A stretch of DNA of 64,000 bases. Source: Kryptolebias marmoratus. Lineage: Eukaryota > Chordata > Actinopteri > Cyprinodontiformes > Rivulidae. The translations under genes and the position numbers were made by a program. Positions 44,595-55,752 of this stretch are shown in pieces (the first letter of the stretch is position 1; every line of letters starts with the position of its first letter). The DNA is taken from positions 9,364,412-9,428,411 of the forward strand of contig NC_051434.1 in the NCBI RefSeq assembly GCF_001649575.2, read 5' to 3'. The notes under the pieces are model-generated. The model did not search any database. It was not told the origin of the DNA and saw only the letters and a program-made list of their open reading frames with translations.

Positions 44595-44777
44595 CACTTC
44601 GATGCATCTGCACACACACACACTGTACTTTCCACACTGTGAGTGAAGTGTAAACTGTGCATGTATGTGCACACACAACCACGCACACAACTTAGGCTGG
44701 TGAGAGGTAAAAAATGTGTCGTCTTTTGTTGTTGTTTTTTTTTTTTTTAATGTTTCTCCCTTCTTTTCCCCCGAAGC

Positions 44778-47700
44778 TCAGTTTTTCTCCGCCGGCTGCT
44801 CCGGCTCTTCTCCTTCGCCCTCACCCTCGCCCTGCGCATCCGACATCCACAGCTGAGTTTAAAAAGACAAAAAGCACAAAGAGCCGTGGGGGTTAGTATA
44901 TTTTTCTGGGAAGCAGAAGACGAGTGAAACGGAGGAAGTAGGGGCGCTCACCGTCAGGTTGTCGCGGAGCAGCTGCATGATCAGGGTGCTGTCTTTGTAC
45001 GAGTCGCTGTTCAGGGAGTCCAGCATGCTGATGGCTTCGTCGAAGGCCTGGAGGGGACGGAGACAAGCAGAGCGTCCAACAGGGGCTTTCAGTCCTGACA
45101 GGAAATCTGTTCACCACCACTGACAACAAGACTTTTCATGGCGGAGATACGAACTCTGTGTCGTTTAAAAGGTGTGGTGCGTTCACGTGCAGCAGGAATT
45201 TACGCTTTACAGCACGTGTGTCAAACTCCAGGCCCTTCTTACAGCTGTATGCAAACCACAACCTCATATTTTATCAGAACCGGCCCACCAGTCTGTGGCC
45301 GATCAAAACTTTTATAGTTTTTTTTTCTTTCTTCAAAACCTGGAGCGAACTTCGGAACATCTCATCAAGATTCGCAGACTTTGAAGACGACGAAAAAAAG
45401 TCTTTTAGTAATCTTTGATTTTGATGCAACAACAAACAGAACGTGTCAGGTATCAGTCATGAGCTAAAAGGAGCAATAGAGAGTCAGATTTTGTCCCCCA
45501 ATTTCAAATTAAAATGTTGACAGACAGAAAGGAATGAGAAACACCGACTTGTCTTAAATATTGATCAATAAGTTATGTTGTTCTAATGTATCTTGGAGAA
45601 AAAGTTAATTATGTTTCTATTTCAATATTTTGACACATTCTATCTGAAAAGAGGCTGTGGTGGTTTGGTGGTCAGCACGGCGGTCTTGTGATCCTGAGGC
45701 CGCAGGTTCGAGCCTTGCGACAGGAATACATCCGGTGTAAAACATTCGCCAAATCGTTCGTGTGAGTTCACTCGCTGTGGCGACAACTAAAGAAGGGAGC
45801 AGCCGAAAGAACTGAAGCCAGTTTATATGTTTTGGGTAAATATTGACTGAGATTGGCCCTCTGTCTAACTGAGTGTCACACCTGTGTTTTAAGGCTCCAG
45901 CATACTCCATAAGACATCGAGAAGTCGGTGTCACACACACCTTTCATCGTCCACGAGACACTGGGATCGGAACTTCCAGGAACCCCCCCAGCAGCGTTAA
46001 AACAAGTTCCTTCCCGCCAGCTTCTCAACTCTCCTGTCTTCGTACAAATTTTTGCTTCCCTTACAGAGACCAGACGTGTTTATTAAATCGACTGAGACAG
46101 TCACAGCCACGATGAGCCGCCTGTGTCTCTGCAGTCTTTTTAAGTTCACAGGTTTATAAGTTTTGCTGAAAGAGTCGTAAAGACGGCTGGATTTTCTAAC
46201 AGCCTCCAGCTGCTTCTCAGCAGAGCAGGAGAAGCGAAATGACTCCATTAAAGCTCATAAACACGCCCACAACTGCTTCTGACCAATCACACGACACTTG
46301 GCGTAAACACTTGTGAGAAACAGTTGTGTCACGAAGCCTCTACGAGAAGAAAATGACGCCATTTTCGTCACACAACCACATGACTGAAAGCCGACTTCCT
46401 GGTTTCTCATGGAGGTCTTTAGAGTCATTTAGGGTCAGGGGTTTTCCTCCACATGTTCAGTGAAGAACATGAAATATCCTCTCAGTTACTGAAAGAATTG
46501 ATTGGTTGTGAAATCATTACTGTAACGCTACAAGTCCACAACTGCGGGGATGATTTCTGGATCAGCTCGTCAGCTTTTAGGAACTGCATGGCTAAAAACA
46601 CTCCTACTAAGATCAGTGTGTGAAAGTTGAAGTTTAAACACGTGATGTTGATTTTTAATCATGTTTGCAGGCAGAACTATCAGCAGGTAGGAGTAGGGTT
46701 TATGATCACACTGTACTAACAAACAGGTCTGAAGGTTATTACGCCATTATTATTATTTTAATTGACCAACACAGCCATTCATTACTAAAACCACCTTTTA
46801 AAACTGCAACGACACATAACTAAGCAGCAGCACTCCACAATCTTTAAAAACAACTTGTTTTTTTTCTTAAAAGACAGTGAGACGAACTTGAAACTGGACC
46901 CCTGAAAGTAAGCATGAGTCAGTGTCAAGGTACGCTGCAGCTCAGAAACCAACTGAAGTTTTCCATCATATCATTTCCTGTGGTTCGTCTGGTCAGAGAC
47001 AGAGCAGGTGCCTCTCAGGTGACGCTCTGAGCCATCAGTCAGACAAACAAAGGAGGGGAAACCCCCCGTTTTCTTCTCAACGACAAAACATGAAGGTGGT
47101 GATTTCTCTAAGAGCACAAAACAGCCCATCGTGGCTGGATCTGGATCAGAATTTAACGGTTTAGAAACAAAAAAACCTGCACTGGTTGTAGCAATAGTTA
47201 CATTTTGCATTAGTCTAATTTATGTAATACATGCTTGCAACCTTTTTGACCACCATAACACCAAACCTGTGGTACACCCCCCGTCATGGTTATTTACTCA
47301 GCTGTGTGTAAAGGAGGAGTCTTACCGATTTGGCCAGCTGGCAGGCTTTCTCGGGCGAGTTGACGATCTCGTAGTAGAAGACGGAGAAGTTCAGCGCCAG
47401 GCCCAGACGGATCGGATGTGTGGGCTGCATCTCCTTGATGCTGATATCCAGCGCCATCTGGTAGGCTTCTTGCGAGTTTTTGATGATGGCTTCGAAAAGG
47501 AGGAAAGACGAGTAATAAAGCAGGCATTGTGCAGAAAAACTCATATCTCATCGAGCAACATCTAAGAGTCGATGGTCGATGTTTACATCCATTCAGCGAC
47601 GCAGAAACTAATTAGGACAAACGTGACATCAAACACATAATTGTGTCTTCTAAACTGAATTGTTTTACAGAAAGATTAAACGTCAAGCTCTGAACAGAGG

Positions 47701-49633
47701 ACAAATGTGTTCGGATAAACCCCGTGAGAATGACGAGGCGTCCCAGATAATCCATACCCGAGTGGAAAACACCCGGTAATGATTTACAAGAGGAAAGAGC
47801 CAGATTATAGAGTTATGGATCAATGACTGAACCGGGCTTCCAGCCACCCGAAAAGGTTCCTTATGGACTTTCAATAGAAAGAACTGAATGTTTTGTGGTT
47901 TTTTATTTAGTCAAAATACAACGCTGAAGGAGATCTAATTAACCTGCAGCAATAAGTGATTTAGTTCATCTAAAATAAAGAATACAAAAAAGGGGGGCAC
48001 TGTCGCTGCAGAAGCTCAAAAAAATGCCTCCTGACAACTAGCGCCAGCCAACACCCTGGCGCCACTCCTGTTGCCATGACAACGCAGCGGCAGCAGCCCG
48101 TGCCTGCGCCGCGGCTGGCAGTTGTAGGTCAAGGACGAAGAGGATGTCAGCACTCTGGCACTCAAACACCTGAAACGGGCCAAGAGTCTCCGTCTCCATG
48201 TCTTGTTTATTTTTTTAAAAAAATAAACAGGAAGCCAGTTTAAAACGCCGCAGACTCAGTGCTTTGCTTACCCTCCTTGTTCTCGCCAGTTGCCACCTCA
48301 GCCAGGTAGCGGTAGTAGTCCCCCTTCATCTTCAGGTAGAAGACTTTGCTGTCAGCAGGCGTCGCTTTGGGGATGAGATGCTTATCGAGCAGGTCCTGCA
48401 GGGCGAGAGGACGCAACTTTAAAACCTGAATCTCTGAGACCCAGACACACCGACGGCTGCCTCTGCTCGGACGGACATAGCCAGGGTGTTTATATCAGAG
48501 GGACGCTTGTTGAAAAGGAAAGGTCTTCAGTAAAATTAGCATTTTATTTTAAATGTTTTAGCACTTTTACATAGAGACATTCTGACAACCAGAGACTTTG
48601 TTCAAATTAATCACAGGGCTTCGATCTAAATTAGATAAATACACTTTTATATTTCCTTTTGTCTCCAATAAGGACGACTCAGTAGGTTTGGCTGAGACAC
48701 TTTTAACATGTCAAACATGGCGGCTAAGTTTCTTTCTTTCTGCACAAACGTAAACCTTACTGACTCAGCACATCAAACTTCATGTCCAGCTCATTTAAAA
48801 TACAAGCTGTTGGTTTTACTGATGTATTTGAAGTCATTTTGTTTTAATTTAAGGGACACAGAACTGGACAAAGATGGTCACTTCTTAATTAATTCATGTG
48901 TCATTAACGTCTAATACGTCTGAACATCAGTTCAGAGAGAGAAGCCTCTAAAATGAGACACAATAACGCTTCACCTAGTCTCATATGCATCAATAACACA
49001 AACCCAGTTAAGTTTTCCCATTTACGCATGTTATTTATTTATATTAAACTGATTTTTAAAGGTGAGACGTCACCGGTGAATCATTAGGCGCTTGTTTTAA
49101 GAGGTTGTGTAATTTGTCCTTTAACTTCTTCAGATGAAGGTTTAAATTCATCACCCCTCTTCGGGCTTTAATAAACTTTGACGTGGCACAAATTAGAAGT
49201 TCTGGGTGTCTTTTGTTTTTCTGACAGTCAGATTATACGCCATCAGGCTGCTGGGGTAACTTGCCACAGATATCTTATCTTGCAGAAAGCCGTCTACCAG
49301 CCGCAGCGCAAACATCTACTTCCTTCCACCCCCCCTTCTTACCAAAACCTCCTTGCAGATGTCGTTCAGCTCCTTCTCAATCTTTTCTCTGTACTCCTTG
49401 GCCAGGGCGGTCTTGGAGCTGTCCGTCTTCTGCTCGATGCTGGACACCACCCTCCACGAGGACCTCCTGGCCCCCACCACGTTCTTGTAGGCGACGGAGA
49501 GCAGGTTGCGCTCCTCGTTGTTGAGCTCCGAGCCTTCCTCTGTGACGGCCTTCATGGCGGCGGCCATGTCGTCGTAGCGCTCCGCCTGCTCTGCCAGCTT
49601 GGCCTTCTGAACCAGATCCGCCTTGTCTGCCAT
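44778..49633 (-). CDS. ywhaz: 14-3-3 protein, zeta/beta group
   Basis: 14-3-3 proteins are dimeric phosphoserine/threonine-binding adaptors. Coding exons are 49633-49343, 48395-48272, 47489-47326, 45047-44952 and 44852-44778 (249 aa). The start [20 protein letters not shown] leads into the nine-helix fold. The groove residues are present: Lys in [17 protein letters not shown], and [13 protein letters not shown]. Other conserved blocks are [20 protein letters not shown] and [20 protein letters not shown]. The tail is acidic ([17 protein letters not shown]). The neighbours pabpc1 and znf706 flank YWHAZ in mammals, so position argues for ywhaz. However, [30 protein letters not shown] and the long tail differ from canonical zeta, so it may be a diverged teleost duplicate (beta-like). 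Confidence 0.9.
45650..45820 (+). repeat. DANA/V-SINE remnant in 14-3-3 intron
   Basis: TGGTTTGGTGGTCAGCACGG resembles a pol III A box, and GGTTCGAGCC (45705-45714) is a B box. The body and tail, CATCCGGTGTAAAACATTCG followed by TTCACTCGCTGTGGCGACAA and GGGAGCAGCCGAAAGAA, match the zebrafish DANA tail pattern (CATCCGCTGCGTAAAAC and CGCTGTGGCGAC...AAGCCGAAAAGAA). The central part is deleted. Confidence 0.8.
45821..47325. other. 14-3-3 intron remainder
   Basis: Non-coding intron sequence. No further gene or repeat family recognised; frames here show no domains. Confidence 0.6.
48396..49342. other. Intron between the first two 14-3-3 coding exons
   Basis: About 0.95 kb of AT-rich intron with nothing recognised. 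Confidence 0.7.
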
Positions 49634-51510
49634 GGCTTCTGTGTGGGCTGAGGGAGGAAGGAAACAAGGAAGGAAGGAACAGCACAGGAAGCAGAGGTCA
49701 ATGAGCGATTCAGTCATTTCGAATGACAGAGAGGACTGCAAGAAAACATGATCCTACTATCGATGAGCTTTAATTCTGTGGCTGAAAAGAAAAAACAACT
49801 TAATCGACTCCAAATAGATGTGAGGAACATCACAGGGTCAGCCGTTCATGCTGCTTAACGAATTAATGCTTCACTTTCTAATAACGGTTTGGAAAGTTTG
49901 ATCACAGCAGCGTTTGCTAAAGTGTTTATTTAATGACATTTATCACCCTCGATTTATACTTGTGACTGTATCTATTCGGGATTAAAGTCATTAAAAATAC
50001 AACAGGTGATAACGGCGCTCAGCAAAGTGTAGCTGCACAATAAATTTACACAACGACCCATTTAAGACGCTGGGACTGCAGATATAAATAAGCAGCTTCT
50101 GACAGTGCGCTGTTACCTATTCGACGTCTATTAAACCCAACAAAAACGATAATTTTAGTGATGGAAATCTTCACGCAGAATAAACAAAATGCAAACCACC
50201 TTCAGCTTTAACGCTCCCAGACGATATCTGATGCACCTGCCTGAAGAAGTAAATCCCGACTGATCATCTAAAAACTCATAAATCTTGTTTATGTGGTGGT
50301 CAGACTCGCAGAGGTTAATTGTGCCAAATTAAAATGTTTATCGTGGCAACAGCGGCAAGGAGCTGCTAATTACGACCCATTTCTGTTAACCTTTTTCCTC
50401 AGCAGTCAGAATATTTTGGGATAATCGTAGTTCGATTTGCTTTTTCAAGCAAAATCTACACATTAGCAGCTTAACCACATAAAGGGTTTGTTTTTTAAGA
50501 CTTGAGCAGTTTTAAGCTTCATTTATCTCCAAGTGTGATAATTAATTTTGCCCCCCCCAAAACACTCAGTCCGGTTATAAGTCTGAATAAAACTAAAAAA
50601 GAACATGCCGTTTACTTCTGTAGAAAATATTTAGGTTTGTGTTCGTCGTGACACGACAAACACAGATTCACAACACGACAAACTGTATTTTAGGAATATA
50701 TATAGAATTAAAGCAAGAAAATATATATAAAAAATATATATAAATAAAATATATATATTTTAAGAGTCAAGTAGATTTTGTGGCTCCGTTCAAGCTTTTT
50801 ATGTCTTTTAAAGGCTGCAGACAAATAGTTGGATAAATACATATAGGTTTGGGATTAATCAATTAAAAGGTTAATTTTGACTCTAAATGTTGGACTAAAC
50901 ACTTAAATATTGCGTGATTAGTTATTAAGGACAACAAGTAGTCATTTACTCTCATTATTAGCTTTGTCTAATTCGGATTTTTTTTTTAACATTTTGAACA
51001 TGCAGGCTCAAGTGAAAAGTCAGAAATGTCCTGTAGGATAATCTGAGTCACTCCAGGTTTGCAAAACACACACACACACACACACACCTGCGCCCTTCTG
51101 AGGAATGTCGCCCACCCAGTTTCTCGCTCTCACACACACACCTGCCCTCTGAGAACACACACCCTAAGATAAATCCGTCTTAGATGTTTTATCCTCAGTA
51201 ATGAATGTAAGAATAGCTGACAAATATGAATAATATTAATAATAATAATAACGGGGCCGAGCTGACTTCAGCCCACAGTGAACGCCCTTTTCTCGCTTTC
51301 CGGAACAAAACGGAGCCGCTCGCTTTACTCGGTTTGGGTCACACACACGCATGAATAAAAATACCACCGGACTCACGCAACAGCGCCTATTTAACCACGA
51401 TTAAAACAATAAAAAGATTAAGAAAAAGGAAAACACGGAAGCCCGGGCTCGCTTTCCCTGAATGGGAAGCGCCGAACAATGACTGAGCGACGCAGCATCA
51501 ATGACTTCCA
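49634..51510. other. Probable 5' leader intron of the 14-3-3 gene
   Basis: The ATG exon is preceded on the minus strand by a good acceptor (CTTCCTCCCTCAG, plus 49649-49661), so a non-coding exon lies upstream. The intron is AT-rich, with an (AT)n-rich block (50695-50760), a CA microsatellite (51066-51088) and an AAT run (51230-51251). Confidence 0.55.
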
Positions 51511-51515
51511 CCTAC

Positions 51516-51830
51516 CTCCTCCTCAACGGCTGGGGCTGTCGATGCGGAACCGAGAGGAGCGTTTTACACCACCACCACCCCAAAATAAACCCAACAACAA
51601 CCGAGCTGCTGCTACCGCCGATAACCCGACAAAGATACACCGACTGGGAGAGGCAAATAAAGGCGCGGTAACCTGCGAGAGTCGTTGGTCGGTGTCGCTC
51701 CTCCTGATGGCGCCGGCCGCACAGCTGACGATCGCGCTCCCGCTCGTCCACGGGGTTTCCCTCCAATCAAAGACGGAGCAGCAGGGTCGCGCTGGGACGG
51801 GTGACGTCAGAGCCGAGTTGCTAGGCGACC
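51516..51830 (-). promoter_or_regulatory. ywhaz: Candidate non-coding first exon and promoter of the 14-3-3 gene
   Basis: GAGGAGGAG|GTAGGT on the minus strand is a strong donor at 51516. The region to 51830 is CpG-rich. It contains CCAAT (51763-51767), a perfect palindromic CRE TGACGTCA (51802-51809) and an RFX X-box, GTCGCC-T-AGCAAC on the minus strand (51829-51817). Transcription probably starts below 51760. Confidence 0.5.
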
Positions 51831-51839
51831 AAACTTACG

Positions 51840-53620
51840 GGGCAAAAGGAAAAAAACCCTCCCTGAGCCATGTTAGGTATTATTTTTATAAACATCCTAA
51901 CATTATTCTGTTGTTTCTAAACTGTTTTAACAAACGATAAACACTGTTATAGACAGACGGTAACTTAGAAATTAATAATGTAAGGCTACTAATTAATGTT
52001 TATTTTTGTTTTTGTAATTTTGTTTTTTATAACAAGTTGCTTTTTTTGTAAAAATACCGTGAGAATGCTGAGTGCCGAATGGCTTTGCCGAAATTTCCGA
52101 AAGAGGAAACTGAATTGTTGAAGCTAAACTAAAAGAAGCAGAACACTAGGTTAAAGCTCAAACGAAAAGCTAAAAAAGCTGCAAAAACTGCTAACTGAAG
52201 ACTGAGAGTAGCAAAATACTAATTAAGAGTAGCAAAAGGCAAGTTAAAACCTAAAAATAGTAAAGGTCTAACCAGAAGTAGCAAAACAGCAGCTAAAAGT
52301 AGCAAAATAATAGCTAAAAGAAGTAGAAGGTCGGCTTAAAGCTAAAAATAGCAAAAGGCTTGCTAAAAGTAGTACAATTATGGCAAAAAACAAAAGAATA
52401 TCTGGAAGCTTAAAGCAGTCAAGTCTAGCTAAAAATGAAAAGTAGCAAAACAACAGCTAAAAGCTAAAGTAGCAAAATGGTCGACAAAACATGTTCTAAA
52501 GCAGAGTTTGAAGGAAACAATATTTCTAAAGGAACTGTAGAGATCTCAGTGTTTTTCTGTTAGGAAAACATTTGTAAATAAAGTTTTGAAAAAGACAAAA
52601 ACTACAAGAGTCAGCACCTGTCTGCTGAATGAGCTGAAACAGCACAAAGTACGCAAAAAAGGTTGGACTGCAAACCAAACCAGCCGTACGAATGTTGATA
52701 ATTCTACCAGACTTTGACAAACAAGTCTTATGTACATGTATTTTGTACATTTAACGTAAGTTTAGAGTAAATTCAGTGACGCTTCTGTCCCCTCTGGTCT
52801 CACAGGAAGTCACATCCTGAAGGTTCGACCGATTGTCTGTTCATCTGCTTCTTCCAGTCATCAGTCATGTTTAGAAAACTACAACTTCAGGTCCTGGATC
52901 AGGCTTCCAAAGAGACATTTGCTCTTTTTTTACTGCAGGTTTGCCAAAGCAGGCAAAATGAAAGAAATAAAACAACCTTTTTTAGCATTAATCTGGTCCA
53001 AATGGAGATTGTGAAATTAGCCCACATGGACAAAATCATTATGTTTCCTTATTACACTTAAAAGCTCAGAGGTTTGAGGAAATAGGTGCTCCATAGCCCG
53101 GGAGAATTCCTCCTGATTGAAACTAAATCGCTCAATTAAATCCTTCTTTTTTTATTTTTTGCACAAGTGCTTCTTTTGTCCCCTTTCAGCCCTGCTGTTT
53201 GATTCCAGGCAGACCGGAAGGCCCGAGCTAATTGTTTTTATGTTTATTGTGAATGAAGACGCGCGGCGGGCCTCCATTCACAACTTCTGCAGCTGGGAAG
53301 GAAGGATGTGGGTTGTGCGTGCGTGCGTGGACTCTTGGGGGGGGAGCAGCGTGGGCTGTGACTCACCGAGCCGAGCCGCTCGGAGCCTTAAAGCGACAGG
53401 CAGGCAGGGCTCGCCGAAACAGCAGCTGGCGGCGAAGGGAAAGCTGGGGGCTTCTCGACGTAAAATGGTTAAACCTGTGTCAGAACCGAACGGCTGACCG
53501 GAATGACTCTGACTCATGAAAAACAATGGGTGTGTCTGTTTCAGGCTGAGCTGAGGGGACATCCTCTCTGACCGGGTTAGTGACCTTTTAACCTGCTTAC
53601 AGCTGAGAGGAAGAAGGAAC
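51840..53620. other. Spacer between the 14-3-3 promoter and Tc1-like element
   Basis: No gene. Contains minisatellite element copy 2 (52065-52730). Frames of 60-126 residues at 53.1-53.6 kb have no domain signal. Confidence 0.6.
52065..52730 (+). repeat. GCTAAAAGTAGCAAAAG minisatellite element, copy 2
   Basis: Starts GAATGCTGAGTGCCGAATGG, then about 350 bases of degenerate GCTAAAAGTAGCAAAAG units, then a non-repetitive right flank with GAGATCTCAGTGTTTTTCTG and CTGCTGAATGAGCTGAAACA. Same order and orientation as copy 1 at 42130-42860. Confidence 0.75.
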
Positions 53621-53626
53621 ACTTAC

Positions 53627-54692
53627 AAAGACTAAAGTATTCACTCACAAATGAACTTGAGTGATGTCCCATTCCTAATCCACGGGGTTTAATCTGATGT
53701 TGGCCCACTCTTTACAGCTCCAACTCTTCTGGGAAGTCTTTCCACAGGTTTAGGAATGTTTATGGGAAGTTTTGGACCGTTCTTCCAGAAGCTCATCTGT
53801 GAGGTCAGACACTGATGTTGGACAGAAGGCCTGGCTCTCAGTCTCTGCTCTAATTCATCCCAAACGTGTTCTGTATCAGGACTTTGTGCAGGCCGGTCAG
53901 GTTCTTCAACACCAAACTCACCCCTCCGTGTCTTTATGGACCTTGCTTTGTGCACCGGTGAACAGGAAGGGGCCGTCCCCAAACTGTTCCCACAAAGCTG
54001 GGAGCATGAAATTGACCCAAAATGTCTTGGTTTGCTGAAGCATTAAGAGTTCCTTTCCCTGGAACTAACTCCTGAAAAACAAGCCCACACCATAATCCTC
54101 CCTCCACCAAACTTTACACTCAGCATGAAGCAGTCAGACGAGAACTGTTCTCCTGGCAGCAGCCAAACCAAGACTCTTCCATCGGATTGCCAGACAGAGA
54201 ACCCTGATTTGTCCCTCCAGAGGACATGTCTCCACTTCATCCGACTCTTTAACTCGGTGATGGAAGGCTTGGAGGCAGCTGTTGCCATGGAAACCCATTC
54301 CATGAAGCTCTCTGTTCCTGAGCTGATCTGAAGGTTGCATGAAGTCTGGAGGTCTGCAGCTGTTGACTCTGCAGAACGTTGGTGACCTCTGTTCTCTGTG
54401 AGCCTCAGCATCCTCTGAGCCCACTCTGTGGTTTTACATGGCCGAGTTGCTGTCGTTCCCAATCTCCTCCACTTTGTTATAACCCCACTAACAGCTGACT
54501 GAGAAATATTTAGTCACCACTGGACTTATTGCTCAGGTGGCATCTGATCACGGCACCACGCTGGAATTCACTGAGCTCCTAATAGCAACCCATTCTTTCA
54601 CAGATGGTTGATTTTATACACCTGTGGCCGTGTAAGTGATTAGAACACCTCAATTCAAGGATTTGGTTGGGTCAGTGAATACTTTTGGCACC
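53627..54692 (-). mobile_element. Tc1-like DNA transposon with decayed transposase
   Basis: Terminal regions CTAAAGTATTCACTCAC (left) and GTCAGTGAATACTTTTGGCA (right) are inverted complements with some mismatches, about 1.07 kb apart. The minus strand encodes Tc1-type blocks: RTTEWAQRMLRL-like CKTTEWAQRMLRLTENR, GGGRIMVWACFSG, APVHKARS-like SPVHKARSIKTRRGEFGVEE, and WDELEQRLRARPS. At least one frame break separates the two main blocks (about 54040 and 53980), so it is not functional. It lies downstream of znf706. Confidence 0.88.
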
Positions 54693-54897
54693 AAACAGGA
54701 ACAGGAAGTCCTGTTTAAAGGAACATGTTGGAGGTAATTCAAGCGTCATGAGCTGGGAGAACAACCAAACCAAAGTCCACGTGGTGCTGGTGAAAGTGAC
54801 GCTCCCATCAGACCAGACAGGGAGTGTTCTTCAAATCCCTTCCACCACAGAAATGTGTGACTCATCCTCCAAACACATCATGTACGACAAAGTAAAA

Positions 54898-54903
54898 TTT
54901 ATT
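54898..54903 (-). terminator. znf706: Candidate poly(A) signal of znf706
   Basis: AATAAA on the minus strand about 530 bases past the znf706 stop, before the Tc1-like element. Confidence 0.4.
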
Positions 54904-55434
54904 AAAACAGTATTATAATACATTATCGGAGCATACATTCATTTTTCAAGCACACAAATCTTGCAGGCAGGCTCCAACAGATTTATATTTACTTACAATT
55001 TGTGCAGCAGATTGGCAGAGTTTCACATTTTTATATCCTAACGTCAAACTTTGATTAGCTGGATGATATTGCAGTAGAACGGGGCAGATTTGTTACAGTG
55101 TGCACAACTGAAGAGAAAGTGTTGGCCTCCTTTTGATTCACCCGCTCGAAGCTTCAGTGGAACAAACGAGGTCGCTTCTGGCGCCGCCCTAAACGCCTGG
55201 GCGCTCCGACCGCGTTTCGAGAGGATCATCGCTCCGCCGAAGCGAAGAGTTTGGGTTTTCGCGGGTCCACGCCGGCCCTGGCGTCCTGCACGTACCCGAG
55301 CATGGGCGCACACAGGTAGCAGTGGTGCGGGAGGAGGCGGTCAACGATGAAGACAACTTCTCCATGTGCAGAGTTTATTCGGGGTGGGGTTGGGGGTGTG
55401 GCCTTTGGAGGTTCTGGTGTCCGACTCGACTGAT

Positions 55435-55752
55435 TTACGCCTCGACTCCCTCCAGCTCGGGGGGCAGCGGGGACTTGGGGTGCTTGCTCTCAAAGTGCTG
55501 CTTGAAGGTTTTCGGATCGGGCATCTGGGACTGTAAGAAGACGACCGGCAGATTTAAATAAAAGTTATTTATTCTGACTTTTAAAAACCGAGGGGAGGGT
55601 GGGGGAGTTAAACCCACCTTGCACACGGAGCAGGTGAACACCAGGGCCGCCTTGGCCGCCGTCTTCTGATCGTGACCCTTGGCCTTCTTCATCTCGGCCT
55701 GCTTCTTGGCGTTTTTCTGCTGGGACTGAATCTTCTGATGCCCACGCGCCAT
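55435..55752 (-). CDS. znf706: Zinc finger protein 706
   Basis: ZNF706 is a 76-residue protein with one C2H2 finger, almost invariant among vertebrates, reported to restrain Klf4 and favour exit from stem-cell self-renewal. Coding exons are 55752-55618 and 55530-55435, giving exactly 76 aa. The N-terminus MARGHQKIQSQQKNAKKQAE is the basic 4F5/SERF-like segment. The finger follows (FTCSVCKSQMPDPKTFKQHF then ESKH, giving Cys-x2-Cys and His-x5-His), and the protein ends PLPPELEGVEA. The intron falls directly after the second Cys and Lys. A longer frame runs upstream of the ATG but has no homology. Position beside the 14-3-3 gene and pabpc1 matches the mammalian trio. Confidence 0.97.
   Translation of the reverse strand: MARGHQKIQSQQKNAKKQAEMKKAKGHDQKTAAKAALVFTCSVCKVGLTPPPSPRFLKVRINNFYLNLPVVFLQSQMPDPKTFKQHFESKHPKSPLPPELEGVEA

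Larger units (their letters stand above)
41720..44777. other. Spacer between pabpc1 promoter and 14-3-3 gene, incl. 3'UTR
   Basis: No gene recognised. Contains the minisatellite-bearing element at 42130-42860. The part from roughly 43.4 to 44.78 kb is probably the 14-3-3 3'UTR, including a CA-rich tract (44563-44594). No canonical poly(A) signal could be chosen with confidence. Confidence 0.5.

Noticed and set aside
51479..51940. 153-codon plus-strand frame over the 14-3-3 promoter
   Set aside because: CpG-rich leader/promoter sequence read on the other strand; no domain.
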